Source: Rutidosis leptorrhynchoides
Taxonomy: Eukaryota > Streptophyta > Magnoliopsida > Asterales > Asteraceae
Reading direction: 5' to 3'
Assembly: GCF_046630445.1 (NCBI RefSeq)
Contig: NC_092341.1
Coordinates: 216,569,501-216,633,500 of the forward strand
Length of the DNA: 64,000 nt
Shown here one piece after another: positions 30,003 through 46,186 of this stretch. Each line of letters begins with the position of its first letter. Position 1 is the stretch's first letter. The translations under genes were made by a program, and so were the position numbers. Under the pieces are notes generated by a model. It searched no databases. It worked only from the letters and a program-made list of their open reading frames with translations, and was not told where the DNA came from.

Positions 30003-33000
30003 TTACCCACCTGTTAAAGAAAATTTCATCCCGAAATTTAAGCTGAGGTAGATAGAGGAGTCGGGAAAAGGTGAGGATACTTCCGCATCATTTGATCCTC
30101 TCGCTCCCAAGTAAACTCAGGTCCTCGTTTGGCATTCCATCGTACTCGGACGATCGGAATCTTGTTGCGTTTCAAAGTTTTGATCTCACGATCCATAATT
30201 TCAACAGGTTCCTCCACAAAGTGAAGTTTGTCATCAATCGTGAGTTCTTCCAGTGGTATGATAAGTTCAGGTGCAGCAAGACACTTTTTCAAGTTCGACA
30301 CGTGGAAGGTAGGATGAACTGAGCTCAGTTGTGCTGGTAGATCCAAACGGTATGCAACGGGTCCAACACGTTCCAAGATTTCAAAAGGACCAATGTATCG
30401 TGGGTTCAACTTTCCACGTTTTCCAAAACGGATCACACCTTTCCAAGGTGCAACCTTCAACATTACCCGATCACCAACGTTGAATTCAAAGTCCTTACGT
30501 TTAAGATCGGCATAACTCTTTTGGCGGTCACGAGCAGTCTTAAGTCTAGCTTGAATCTGAGCAATCTTCTCCGTGGTTTCGTGGACTACCTCGGGTCCGG
30601 TGATTTGCTTTTCGCCTACTTCGGCCCAACAAATAGGAGATCGGCACTTGCGGCCATACAATGCTTCAAAAGGTGCAGCATTAATGCTCGAGTGATAACT
30701 GTTGTTGTACGAGAATTCGGCTAACGGCAAATGCCTTTCACAGGCCTTTCCAAAATCAATGACACATGCACGCAACATGTCTTCCAACGTATGAATCGTT
30801 CGTTCACTTTGCCCGTCAGTCTGAGGATGATACGCAGTACTCATGTCGAGACGAGTTCCCATGGCTTCTTGCAAAGAACGCCAAAATCTAGAGGCAAAAC
30901 GGGGATCGCGATCGGAGATGATCGATAAAGGTACACCGTGCCGTGATACAACCTCCTTAATGTAAAGTAGAGCAAGCCTCTCCATCGTATCGGTTTCTTT
31001 CATCGCTAAGAAGTGTGCAGATTTAGTAAGGCGGTCAACAATAACCCAAATAGTATCGTATCCGCCCACCGTCTTCGGCAGCTTGGTGATAAAATCCATC
31101 GTTATTCGTTCCCACTTCCATTGTGGGATTTCTGGTTGTTGAAGTAAACCAGAAGGTCTCTGATGCTCGGCTTTAACCTTCGAGCAAGTCAAACACTTCC
31201 CAACATAAGTCGCAACGTCCTTCTTAAGATTCGGCCACCAATACTGTTCTTTAAGGTCGTGGTACATTTTGCCCGCTCCAGGGTGAATCGAATATCTCGA
31301 TTTGTGTGCTTCATCAAGTATAAGGTTCCGTAGATCTCCATAGAGAGGTACCCAAATTCTTCCGGCATAACATCGGAGTCCAGATTCCCTAACCTCGAAT
31401 CGAAAGACAAGTATGTTCAAATGTTCATGAGATATATTTTCCTCCTTGAGGGCCTCAACTTGGGCTACTCTGATCTGGTTATTGAGGTTCGAATGGATGG
31501 TGATGTTCAGAGCCCTAACACGAAGAGGTGCCGTCCTCTCCTTTCGGCTTAAAGCGTCAGCTACAACATTGGCCTTGCCCGGGTGATAACGGAGTTCAAA
31601 ATCGTAGTCGTTGAGTGTCTCGATCCATCGACGCTGTCTCATATTCAGTTGCTTCTGGTCGAAGATGTGCTGGAGACTCTTGTGATCGGTGAAGATAGTG
31701 CTCTTAGTTCCATACAAATAATGTCTCCACAATTTGAGTGCAAAGACAACGGCTCCAAGTTCAAGATCGTGTGTAGTGTAGTTCCGCTCGTGAATCTTCA
31801 ATTGGCGGGAGGCATAGGCAATAACTTTTGATCGTTGCATCAGTACACAACCAAAACCACTCTTCGATGCATCACAATAAACAACAAAGTCGTCACTGCC
31901 TTCAGGAAGTGATAGGATAGGTGCGGTGGTTAACTTCTTCTTCAAAGTTTGGAATGCTAATTTGTGTGCGGGTTCCCAAATGAACTTCTTCCCTTTGTGA
32001 GTCAGCGCGGTCAAAGGACGCGCAATCAGAGAAAATCCTTCGATAAACCTTCGGTAATAACCGGCGAGACCTAGGAATTGGCGAATATGCGTCGGAGTAG
32101 TGGGGGTCTCCCACTTGCTGATGGCTTCAATCTTGGCGGGATCAACTTTGATACCCTGGTCGCTCACAACATGACCCAGAAACTGTACTTCCTTCAACCA
32201 AAATTTGCACTTAGAGAATTTGGCGTAAAGTTGCTCTTGTCTTAAGAGTTCAAGCACTAATCGGAGGTGTTGCTCATGTTCTTCTTCGCTCTTAGAGTAG
32301 ATGAGGATATCATCTATGAAGACTATAACAAACTTATCCAAGTACGGCTTACAGACACGATTCATAAGGTCCATAAATACGGCAGGTGCGTTGGTTAGCC
32401 CGAACGGCATCACGAGAAACTCATAATGACCATAACGGGTTCTGAATGCAGTTTTCATCACGTCACTTTCCTTCACCCTCAACTGGTGATAACCGGATCG
32501 CAAATCAATCTTTGAGTAGACACTTAATCCTTGTAGTTGATCAAAAAGATCGTCAATTCGTGGAAGAGGATACCGATTCTTGATTGTCAATTTGTTGAGT
32601 TCACGGTAGTCGATACACATACGGAAGGATCCATCCTTCTTCTTCACAAACAACACAGGTGCGCCCCAAGGCGAGAAGCTTGGTTGAATAAATCCTCGGT
32701 CTAACAGCTCTTGTAGTTGACTCTGTAATTCTTGTATCTCGGAAGGTGCGAGTCTATAAGGTGCGCGAGCTACAGGTGCTGCTCCTGGCACTAAATCAAT
32801 ATGAAACTCTACGGCTCTCTGCGGCGGCAATCCAGGCAATTTCTCTGGGAAGACATCGGAAAATTCGTTCACAATTTGAACGTCGTTCACGCTCTTCACC
32901 TCAGTTTCTACCGCTTTCACATGTGCTAGGACAGTAAAACGTCCCTTCTTCATAATCTTTTGCGCTTTCACGCAACTAATGAGGTTCAACTTCGAGGTGC

Positions 33001-33415
33001 ATCTCTCTCCATAGATAACCAGTGGTTCACCATCTCCTTGTGGTATGCGAAGTGCTTTATCTCCACAGATAATATCGGCCTTTATCTTACTCAACCAATC
33101 CATACCCACGATCACGTCAAAACTTCCCAGTTTGATAGGTATCAAGTCAATTTCGAATTCTGTACCAGCTATGTTGATAATAGCTCCACGACTAATATGG
33201 TCAACCTTTTCAAGTTTTCCATTGGCGACCTCGACAAGCATACTCTCTTTTAACGGGACTAATGACCAATTAATCTTATCGCAAAAATGTCTACATACAT
33301 AACTTCTATCCTTACCAGTATCAAACAAGACAGAAGCTAAAAAATTGTTGATTTTGAATATACCTGTCACCAAGTCGGGGTTATCGCGTGCATCCCTTGC
33401 ATTAACATCGAAAGC
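30003..33415 (-). mobile_element. pol: Chromovirus Pol polyprotein: protease, RT, RNase H, integrase, chromodomain
   Basis: A single long frame from 33373 to the stop at 30038 gives 1111 residues; its upstream part continues to the insertion at 33415. Domain order: aspartic protease ([11 protein letters not shown]); reverse transcriptase (MPFGLTNAP, then [13 protein letters not shown]); RNase H ([14 protein letters not shown]); integrase with zinc-binding N-terminus and DDE core ([39 protein letters not shown]); and a C-terminal chromodomain-like end ([19 protein letters not shown]). This order and ending mark a Ty3/gypsy chromovirus of the Tekay/Del lineage. The polypurine tract lies between 30003 and 30037. 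The Pol frame looks whole, but the element is split between gag and pol by the insertion at 33416-43315. Confidence 0.93.
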
Positions 33416-34183
33416 TGTGACGACCCGGAAATTTCCGACTAAATTTAAACTTTATCTTTATATTATTCTGACACGATAAGCAATGTTTGTTAAGTTAAAT
33501 CTCAAGGATTTTAAACTATGTTTATACATTCATTCAAACCTCGACCAAATTCCAATGATTCACGAACCATTAAATGAACATATATGAATATGTATGTATA
33601 TGTGTATATGTTATAAATTGAAAATGTCAACAAAGTATTTAAAAGTATAATGCTTTATATGAACGTATTTGTTTCAATATGATTATCGACGAAATTAAAA
33701 AAAATATATTAAATGATTGAATTATCAGAAACATTGAATTATGATTACAAGTCTCTGTTGAGAGGTCCACTATGATTTGAGAAATCTATTCCTCTTAACG
33801 ATATTCGGAATAATTTGTAAAGCTATTTATAAATAAAAATAAAAAGTGTCATTTACGAAAGTTAGACAAAAGCTAGTGGAGAATTGGTTTCCATAATATT
33901 CTATTAATCTATTTTCAAACGTACAAAAACGTTTTCAGTTTAAAAAAAAAACTTTATTATAAAACTTTTATTAATATCTAGAATCACTTTTGACAACTCA
34001 TTACTTAACCAGTATAATAAATATAACGATATTTATATTTTATTTCATTAAATATATATAACGATTTAAATTAATATTATATATATTTATACGCGTATTA
34101 TACATACATAGTTTTTATACTTTTACTATACTTTAACTTTACCTTTACTTTACTTTTACTTTACTTTAACTTTAATAATTCAC

Positions 34184-34388
34184 TTTAATAATTCATATTT
34201 TAATAATCCACTTTAATAATTCATACTTTAATAATTCACTTTAATAATTCATACTTTAATAATTCACTTTAATAATTCATACTTTAATAATTCACTTTAA
34301 TAATTCATACTTTAATAATTCACTTTAATAATTCATACTTTAATAATTCACTTTAATAATTCATACTTTAATAATTCACTTTAAAAAT
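34184..34388. repeat. Minisatellite, unit CACTTTAATAATTCATACTT type
   Basis: About seven units of 28 bp alternate TTCACTTTAATAA with TTCATACTTTAATAA. The same array occurs in the 3' LTR (40926-41130) and inverted in copy 2 (about 60372-60520), with different unit numbers. Confidence 0.9.
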
Positions 34389-34477
34389 TCAAAAATCTAT
34401 TATAAATAGAATTCAATATATTTCATTATTTCATAGAAACTTGAAAATATATTTCTCTAAACTCTCTCAATCGATTT

Positions 34478-34629
<152 letters not shown>

Positions 34630-36976
34630 CTCTGTATTATTTCAAGATATTATTAGTATACATAAAATATTACGACGGAGTGATGTCCGAGTGATTTCAA
34701 AATAGTTTTTTGAATGAGTCGAAGCTAAGGAAATTATGGGTTATAGCTATGGAAGTGATGGGTATGGTTCATGGGTATGCTCGTGAGGTCAATCTAGTGT
34801 TTATCATCTCCGTTGCGTCTACGTACTTTCCTGCAATATTGAATCTCAATATTGATACGTGAGCACTCATAACTTAACTTTTATATATCAATAGTGTATC
34901 CCTGACTAGTGCTCGAGTATATAGGATTATGCATGCTTGTACATTCGTTATTGTCCTTAGATAGGTTTGTTGAATCCTGAATTAGATGCATATACTACTG
35001 AGATAGGGTATATGATATACATGTCATTGGAAAGCTAGCGAAAAATTAAGAACTTTTCATTTAGATATCGAATGGTTTCGATGAACGGATTTGAAGTTAT
35101 AGTCAACTGAATTTTAGTATTATTGTTAAAATGATTATTATTACTATCGTCGTTATTAGTTTAATAGAAATATCATTGTTATTATAAAATATCATTATTA
35201 CTATTATGTTAGTATTATCGTTTTATCATAATAACATTTTTAGTAAATATAAATATTGTTATTTTTTTATAGATTAATAATAATTATTATTACAAAATAA
35301 TACAACTTTTACTTATTATTATTATGATCAATATTATTTTATCAAATAAATAGGGGATACAAAGATATTTTTCACCACGCGTAATATAATTACATTAATA
35401 ATACTTACCACTATAGTTTTAAGATATTAAGTGAACTTTATAAATTTTACTACTTAAGATATATAAAAGTATATTTTATCATATATAAACGTTAATATAA
35501 ATTTTTATTAATAAATGACTTTTATTATTATAAAATCTAATAAATATATTTAAATATATAAAACGACTATAGTTAAGTTATATAATAAACACGTATAAAT
35601 TTTAGAAGTCATTTTGGGTCAAGTTGACTTTTGTTGACTTTTGCATATTAGTCTCGAGCATTAGGATTGTGGTACACTATGACTTGACCAAAAATTGTTA
35701 GACAAATATTGACCAACATATAAATATATATAATTAATATAGGTTCGTGAATCCGAGGCCAACCTTGCACTTGTTAAATGACGTTATATGTATTTTTACT
35801 ACGGAATACAGTATGGTGAGTTTTATTTGCTCCCTTTTATATATATTTTTGGGACTGAGAATACATGCGCTGTTTTTATAAATGTTTTACTAAATAGGCA
35901 CAAGTACTAAAACTAATTCTATGTGGGTTTAAACCAGAAATATACCCTTAGCTTGGTAACATTAAACTACTTGTCTATGTACGGTAGGCGCGAATCCTAA
36001 AGATAGATCTATTGGGCCTGACAAACCCCATCCTGACTATGGGATGCTTTAGTACTTCGAGGTTATTTTAAACACACCTGATCTGGTGTACTTCAGAGGG
36101 TAAAACATGAACGTTAAGGCTTGTTACCGGGTGCCTACAACTTATAGAATAATTTTATACACTTGCGAGTGTACATATATTTATAAACGGAAATCTTGTG
36201 GTCTATTAATATATTGAAATGATTGTTATGATAAATCTATGAACTCACCAACCTTTTGGTTGACACTTTAAAGCATGTTTATTCTCAGGTATTAAAGAAA
36301 TCTTCTGCTGTGCATTAACTCATTTTAAGGATATTACTTGGAGTCATTCATGGCATATTTTGAAAGACGTTGCATTCAAGTCATTGAGTTCATCAAGATT
36401 ATTATTAAGTCAATTATAGTTGGATGTATTATGAAATGGTGTGCATACCGTCAATTTTTGTTGTAAAGAAAGTTTGTCTTTTAAAAATGAATGCAATGTT
36501 TGTAAAATGTATCATATAGAGGTCAAATACCTCGCGATGTAATCAACTATTGTGAATCGTTTATAATGTATATGAACGGGTCCTTTCAGTTGGTAACAGA
36601 GCGGTGGTCTTAGCGAACCAGGTCTGCATTAGTGTGTCTAACTGATAGTCGTTAGGATGCATTAGTGAGTCTGGACTTCGACCGTGTCTGCATTTCAAAA
36701 GTTTTGCTCATCATTCTTGTCGGAAATTACCTGCTTATAATTCTTAGTCTAGACACATCTTATTGCATTGATTGCATGAATAGTGTATAGACAAAATTCA
36801 TATCTTAGCGTATCTGCTAATTCATATCTTAGCGTATCTGTTACTGTAAACTTTGCCTGACATATTCCGTAAATTCCTTCGTAATTTACGAAACCTTTTG
36901 CTCTATATAATTAGAATACCACCCGATAGCCGGAAAATCATTTCATATCCAAAAATTCTTTTTTCAATCGTACGAA

Positions 36977-37237
36977 ATGGAATTCGTCATTAGTTCAAGT
37001 CCCTCGGATTCCGAAATGGAATCCCACTCAAGTTCCGAAAGCAGTGTGACCGGAATGGATCAACCAATTAGTCATCATCTATTCTGGATGAATTGGGGAT
37101 GGGTTCGTAGCCTCCTTAATCATTGGAGACAAGAAGAAGGTGATCCCTTCCATTCACCACATTGCCCTCTTGGCGAAGAACCTGAAGCACTTACCGGCGA
37201 ACCTATTCGAAACACCATTTTCTCTCTTATTTCCTGA
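36977..37237 (+). pseudogene. Gag-like N-terminal ORF of the LARD-like element
   Basis: The ORF starts MEFVISSSPSDSEMESHSS about 390 bp after the 5' LTR, the position of gag, and resembles the acidic Ser-rich start of gag proteins in related Asteraceae chromoviruses. The following 400 bases are gag-like in composition with a glutamine/threonine-rich simple-sequence patch (37380-37480). The gag region is a broken fossil and no capsid or zinc-knuckle region is recognisable. Confidence 0.5.
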
Positions 37238-37619
37238 GTATCTTGTCACGATTACATACTACACCAAATTCTAGATTTTATTTATCCGCTCGTCCGAACC
37301 GACAATCACCCCGGTGTAATAGAAGAAGTCAACGAGCTTCGCGCTCGGGTAGTGGCTTTGGAGAATATGGTGCAAAGGTTACAAACACCAGCAGCAGCAC
37401 CAGCAGCATAAACAGTACCACCATCAGCAACACCAACAGTACCATTACCACCAACAGCAACAACCGCATCGCAAACCTCAACTTCACAATCTGTCCCATG
37501 AGCATCGACGTCATACGCCTTGTAGATACTAAGGAATACCACAACGATGAAGTATTGATTCATAACTTCATTGGGAAAACATTCTACGACGATTATGTAA
37601 TTTCTAAAGTTTAGAAATT

Positions 37620-39570
37620 ATATATCCTAGCCTTAACCATAAATCAAGTGAGTTTAATTTAATATTAACTCATTAAATCTATATTACATCTGAAGAAATA
37701 TACACATATATTTCCATAAAGACTGTAATAAAATTCTTTTGTACAAAATATTAATTGTGACATTTTTTTTAACGGGTAGTTAATACCCGAGAGATATATA
37801 AATTCACAATTAATATGTTACATTCTTCGAATCTGATTTAGCAAATCATCCATTATACTCCCTACTTTCACAACAATATACATTCTTTTATAGAAATCAA
37901 AACAACCATACTCATTCAAAAATCTAATTACATATTCTGATTTTGAAATCGCCGAATTCAATTCAAGTTATAAACGATATCATCACTCTTAGATTCTTAC
38001 ATCTTTCAAAGCTATACTTTAACTTCAAAACTGTGTTAGAACATCGTATGTATATTAACGATTATGATCTGTGTTCAAGCCCTTCGAAATACCTGAAGAC
38101 ACTTCAAATAATGAACAATCGAGATGATGATCCAACCACATGTTATCCACAGTTACGTACCTGAAAAACTCTTGAAACCAAAGTCATAATTTAACATGTA
38201 TCCATGTCAGACCTTTTGGCATTTACTAGCTAAAATAACTTTTCAATCCCTTCTAAAAATAGACGATTTTGTCACAGCTCCAGCAAACCAACTTCAATTG
38301 TTCATTCGAATAAGCCTTATTATAATGATTACCCCTTCATCATTATTACCGGGGAACCTTTCATATCTCGCCACATTAGCAGTAAACTTATTAACAACTT
38401 CATTGATCTTTGACTTTCCGAAAAATCTTTATATTTATCAAAATCCCATCATTTACTCATCTGCATCTTGTAACGAGAATTGCCATATGAATCATCAGAA
38501 ATTAGCAATCAGTATTTTGAAATCTCGCAGCATGTCTACGCCAATAATTATATGTGTCTATCTTCTGGACTTATATAATTTGAATGTGAAGTTTCTGAAA
38601 AACACCTTAAACTGCGAACTAGTTCTCGAAATACTGATGAAGCATCAAAAACTGTAAACGATCTTAACAGTAAAAAGTTTGATGACAAAGAATAGTAAGG
38701 TGGAAAAGCTGAGAAAAAGAGAAGGTTTGGAACTGGAAAACGGATTGAACAGACTATGAAGGAGGCTGTGGACAAATCACAAAGACTAAATCTGCCTTCA
38801 AAGAATCCAAATGATTCAGTGCCTGCTAAAGTCATTAACGAATACCTTACTCTTTATTCTAAACCTTTACAGACAAATCTTCATCATCATCCATCAATAT
38901 TAGAAATTCCAAGATATTATCATATCTTTCATTATAAATATCCGCGATATTTCTGAAGATATTTTCACAACTAATCTTATCTGAAGTCATTTATCTCTTT
39001 GCGCTATCAGTGTTACATCATATAAGAAACTATTAGTTTCTATATTCTATAAACTTTCGAGTTTAAATTATGAATGTTTTGAAGTAGTGTTGGGAACTGA
39101 AGCATGAGTTAGTATAATATAATGACACTTGATCAACGTGATTATATTACAGTAAGTTATGCTGAGTTTCTAATGGGACATGACGATTCACAGACCATGC
39201 CGTCATCATGTTCCATGTTACACGACTCTTGTGTTCTATTTAATCTCTAAAAATATCAAGAATATATTTTCTTGATGATTCGGTCTTTTCAGGGTATTCT
39301 GGTAAATTAACAAATCAAGATCGTGCCATTACCATTTCCTTCTTAGAACATTAACTATGTTCATTCTGAAATTCATATCTGCGAATACTGGACCATTACA
39401 AACGTTGCTTAATCGCAAGAAGAAGAAATGAAAGGACAAAACTCCAAAATAGAAATTGGAGTATAAATCGCAGCAAATAGAAGGGAGCATTAACTGTGGA
39501 TGTCAATGATTATAGAAGACAAAAGCAGGGGCTTTGAAATATAAGGGAAGATATAAAACCCAACAACCAC
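37620..39570 (+). other. LARD interior without recognisable retroviral genes
   Basis: About 2 kb where pol would be expected. It has a coding-like, Lys/Asn-rich patch around 38570-38830 (for example EAVDKSQRLNLPSKNPN) that recurs inverted in copy 2 (about 62600-62950). No RT, RNase H or integrase motif is present. The origin of this non-retroviral filler is unknown. Confidence 0.5.
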
Positions 39571-39577
39571 CCAAAAA

Positions 39578-39751
39578 TTATAAACCGTATATATCGATGC
39601 ATATAGCAATATAAAGACACGGAAGAACTAAAAACAATATAAAACCGAGAGTATAGTAGAAGTAAATAGATTCTTCCGGAGGCAGATGAAAAAGAAGAAC
39701 GACAGATATGAAAGTGAGGAGTATATCGAGAATCAGTACTGGATGAAGCAT
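39578..39751 (-). CDS. Antisense small membrane-protein ORF, 57 aa (LARD copy 1)
   Basis: This is an ATG-to-stop frame of 58 codons on the strand opposite to the element. The product begins MLHPVLILDILLTF, has a middle FHLPPEESIYFYYTLG and ends YIAICIDIYGL. Two hydrophobic stretches (about residues 5-21 and 32-50) separated by a PPEES hinge predict a two-pass membrane peptide. A TATAAAT lies 77-83 bp upstream of the ATG (39828-39834), followed by a leader of plant UTR character (CTTACAACTCACACCTTCT). The same ORF, same length, is open in copy 2 at 61700-61873. I do not recognise the family. It could be a captured host gene or an accessory gene of the element. Confidence 0.5.
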   Translation of the reverse strand: MLHPVLILDILLTFISVVLLFHLPPEESIYFYYTLGFILFLVLPCLYIAICIDIYGL

Positions 39752-40173
39752 ATTGACAAATACTTTAAAATATGAGTTGAGGGAGAAAGAATAGAAGGTG
39801 TGAGTTGTAAGGAAACGAAGGAGGTGGATTTATAGTGAAATACCCGACAGAGAAATCAAGATGGATTATCGTATTAATTCGAAGAGAATCATAATCTCCT
39901 TAATCACTGAAGCATCAAATCCAACATAGATTACAAAGATTTTCTTTAAATTCGGAGATCAATTGTGATGATGTCAAAAGATATGATGAATCACTATAAT
40001 CTTATTTCCTTCATTTACGATAACTTCCCTCATACGCTTTGAGTAATTGAATTATTTTATCCATACTTCTTAGACATGATAAAACTTCATAATCGTCATA
40101 ATAACATTCTCATTGTTAGCCATAACGACCTCTATCAAATTTCGGGGACGAAATTTCTTTAACGGGTAGGTAC

Positions 40174-43315
<3,142 letters not shown>

Positions 43316-44187
43316 AAAGCTCTACCACGGGGTGGCCCGCCATATTTTTTCTTGTTTGGGCACGCATTTCTGAAATGGCCCGTCTTCCCGCATTCGTAGC
43401 ACTTCTTAGGTCCATTGGTATTCGGTTTCCCATTCAAAGTGGTGACCTTGCAGTCTTTTCCGATATGCCCAGCCCGTTGACACTTCTCGCAGACAACATT
43501 GCAATACCCAGTGTGGTGTTTGTAGCACCGTTTGCATTGTGGTAAGGTTCCCTTGTAGTTCGGGTTGGAGTTGGTGTTGTTGTTGGGGTTGGGGTTTCCA
43601 CCGTTGTTGTGCCTCTTGGTGGGGGTCTGGTCATAGGTTCTCCCCCTGTTGTTGTTGTTGTTGTTGTTGTAGTTGTTGTTGTTATTGTTATTATCCCACT
43701 TTCGCTTTTCACTACTTCCAGCTTCAAACTTAGCCTTCTCTGGCTCATCAATGAGAATCTGATTCATGAGAGTATGCGCCATGCGCATTGCTTCGGGAAC
43801 ATTCGATGGTTTGGACGATGTGACGTTTCCTTTGATGGACTTAGGGAGTCCCTAGAAGTATCTCTCCATACGCTTGAATTCCGGGGTGACCATTGTCGGA
43901 CACATAAGAGCTAACTCAAGAAACCTCCTGTTGTAACCATCAAGGTCGTTCCCAACGGCCTTTAACTGCATAAATTCAATTTCCATCTTCTAGATTTCGG
44001 TTCTCGGACAATACTCATCAATCATTGCAGCCTTGAATTCCTCCCATGGCGTAGCATACGCCTCGTCAATGCCTTTCGCTTGAGCTAACGTGTTCCACCA
44101 CATTAGCGCGCCGTCAGATAGCGTGCATGAAGCAAACTTAGTCTTGTTATCCTCCGAACAGTTGCTAACTCGGTGTTCAAAAATACT
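43316..44187 (-). pseudogene. gag: Gag region of the Tekay-like chromovirus (C-terminal part)
   Basis: Minus-strand coding sequence includes capsid-like text (LSDGALMWWNTLAQAKGI), an Asn-rich linker and two to three CCHC zinc knuckles (CYECGKTGHFRNACPNKKK; CEKCQRAGHIGKDC). It belongs with the Pol at 30038-33415 on the other side of the LARD-like insertion. Its upstream part is cut off by the Athila LTR at 44188. It is a fossil with a few breaks. Confidence 0.85.
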
Positions 44188-46186
44188 TGGTAGTTAAAGC
44201 TAAGGGGTATAAAATACTATTAATTTTACAAGGAAATACTATTAAATACGATACAATTTTACACAAGATATTTATTTATTTATAGAATGGATATACTTAA
44301 ACCTTGCTACAACACTTATAGGCAGTGTACCTAATCGTACAGTAGTGTAGTTTTTAGTAAGTCCGGTTCGTTCCACAGGGAAAATCTTTAAACAAAGCTT
44401 AACGCTATATTAGTTACTTTTATAAAAATACAAATATATATATAAGTAATATTATTATTATAAAGGGGGGTTTTTACCGTTTAATGACCGGTTTGTCGAT
44501 TTTAAAACTTTAGTCGCAGTTAAAACCAAATGTAAAATACTAAAAATAAATACAAGACTTAAATTAAAGCGTAAAGTAAATAACGATAATGAAATTTCGA
44601 TAAATAAAAGTGCGATAAAATAAACTTGCGATAATTAAAAAGTACGAAAATTAAAGTGTAATTAAATACAATAACAATAAATAAAATGCGATAATTAGAA
44701 GTGCAATTAAATATAAAATAAAGGAAATAAAATATGAAATAAAATAATTATGCTTATTTAAACTTTCGTAATCATAATGTTTGACGTTTTGATTTTAGTT
44801 TTATGCACATGGGTTAATTGTCCTTTGTCCTGGATTATTTAATATGTCCGTCTGGTTTTTGTCCATAACAGTCCATCAGTCATAAATATAAAGTGCGAGT
44901 GTCCTCGTCAAATTATTCTTATACCTGAAGTTAAATATTCCAACTAATTGGGGACTTAAACTGTAACAAGATTTTAATACTTTGTTTAATAATTACACCA
45001 GGATGTCGACTGAGTGTAACCCAAGGATTTAATACTTTGTTAACAATTATGCCAAGTGTCCTTGTACATAATTTCACCCCTATTTTAATAATTCTAGTGA
45101 CTGTTAATCCATTCCCGTGTCCGGTTAAATGAACGATTATTCGTACATATAAATACCCCGCCCATCGTGTCCGATCGAGTGTATATGATAATTTATAGGG
45201 ACGCCCAATTGTAAATCTTTATATTAACATTAACAAACTATTATTTAGTTAAACAAATATAAAGCCCATTAATAGCCCATAGTCTAATTTCCACAAGTGT
45301 CGTTCTTTTGTCCAAACTCCAATTATGGTACAAAACCCAATTACCCAATTTTAATATTTTTAGCCCAACATCATGATTACTTCGGATTAAATAAGCATAA
45401 TAATAACTTAGCTACGAGACATTAATGTAAAAAGGTTGAACATAACTTACAATGATTAAAAATAGCGTAGCGTTACACGGACAGAATTGGGACTTACACC
45501 CTTACAACATTCGCTAACATACCCTTATTATTAGAATTATAATTAAAATTAAAATTAAAATATAAATTATAAATATAAATATTACGTATGAATGGAGAAG
45601 AGAAAAGATATCTCTTTTTTTGCATTCACCAAACTGCGAATTTATAGGGGATGTGGCCTGACTTTTCATGTCATGCGATCGCATAGACTTTCTTCTTCCT
45701 GGCCATGCGATCGCATGGCCAGCTGGGAGAGCTCACATGTTGCTTGTTTCCTTGTGCCGACGTTTTATAAATATAATATAATATATATATTAATTTTAAG
45801 AATTAATTATATATTATATTATATTCATATGCATAGTTGACTTGTAATTTTTAGTCCGTTGCGTCGAGCGTTGAGAGTTGACTCTGGTCCCGGTTCCGGA
45901 TTTTCGAACGTCCTTGCGTACAATTTAACATCTTGTACTTTGCGTTTTGAATCTTGTACTCTTGTGATTTCGAGACGTTTCTTATCAATAATTGGAACCT
46001 CTTTGATTGTATTTTGTACTTTTGAGCTTTTTGGACCTTTGCGTCTTCAATTCGTCGAATCTGTCTTTTGTCTTTACCTTTTATTATTTAAACGAATATC
46101 ACTTGTAAATAGAACAATTGCAACTAAAAGCTTGTCTTTCTTGAGGAATAATGCTATGAAATATATGTTCGCTTTTAGCATTATCA
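44188..46186 (-). repeat. 3' LTR of the Athila element
   Basis: About 2.0 kb. The element-strand start is TGATAATGCTAAAAGCGAAC at 46186 and the end GCTTTAACTACCA is at 44188. The purine-rich tract AAGTGTGGGAATAT lies just inside (about 46188-46201). The host gag sequence ends exactly at 44187. The LTR contains one GCGATCGC palindrome pair (45675-45720) and ATTAAA-rich low-complexity DNA. Confidence 0.8.

Noticed and set aside
30071-33302. Plus-strand ORFs across the chromovirus Pol
   Set aside because: They are shadows of the 1111-residue Pol frame.
43539-43733. Plus-strand Cys/Trp/Val-repeat ORFs over the chromovirus gag
   Set aside because: They are antisense readings of the Asn-rich gag linker and its simple repeats.
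45675-45682. GCGATCGC as a cyanobacterial HIP1-type repeat, implying bacterial DNA
   Set aside because: The surroundings are clearly a plant retroelement; the identity of the 8-mer is coincidental.
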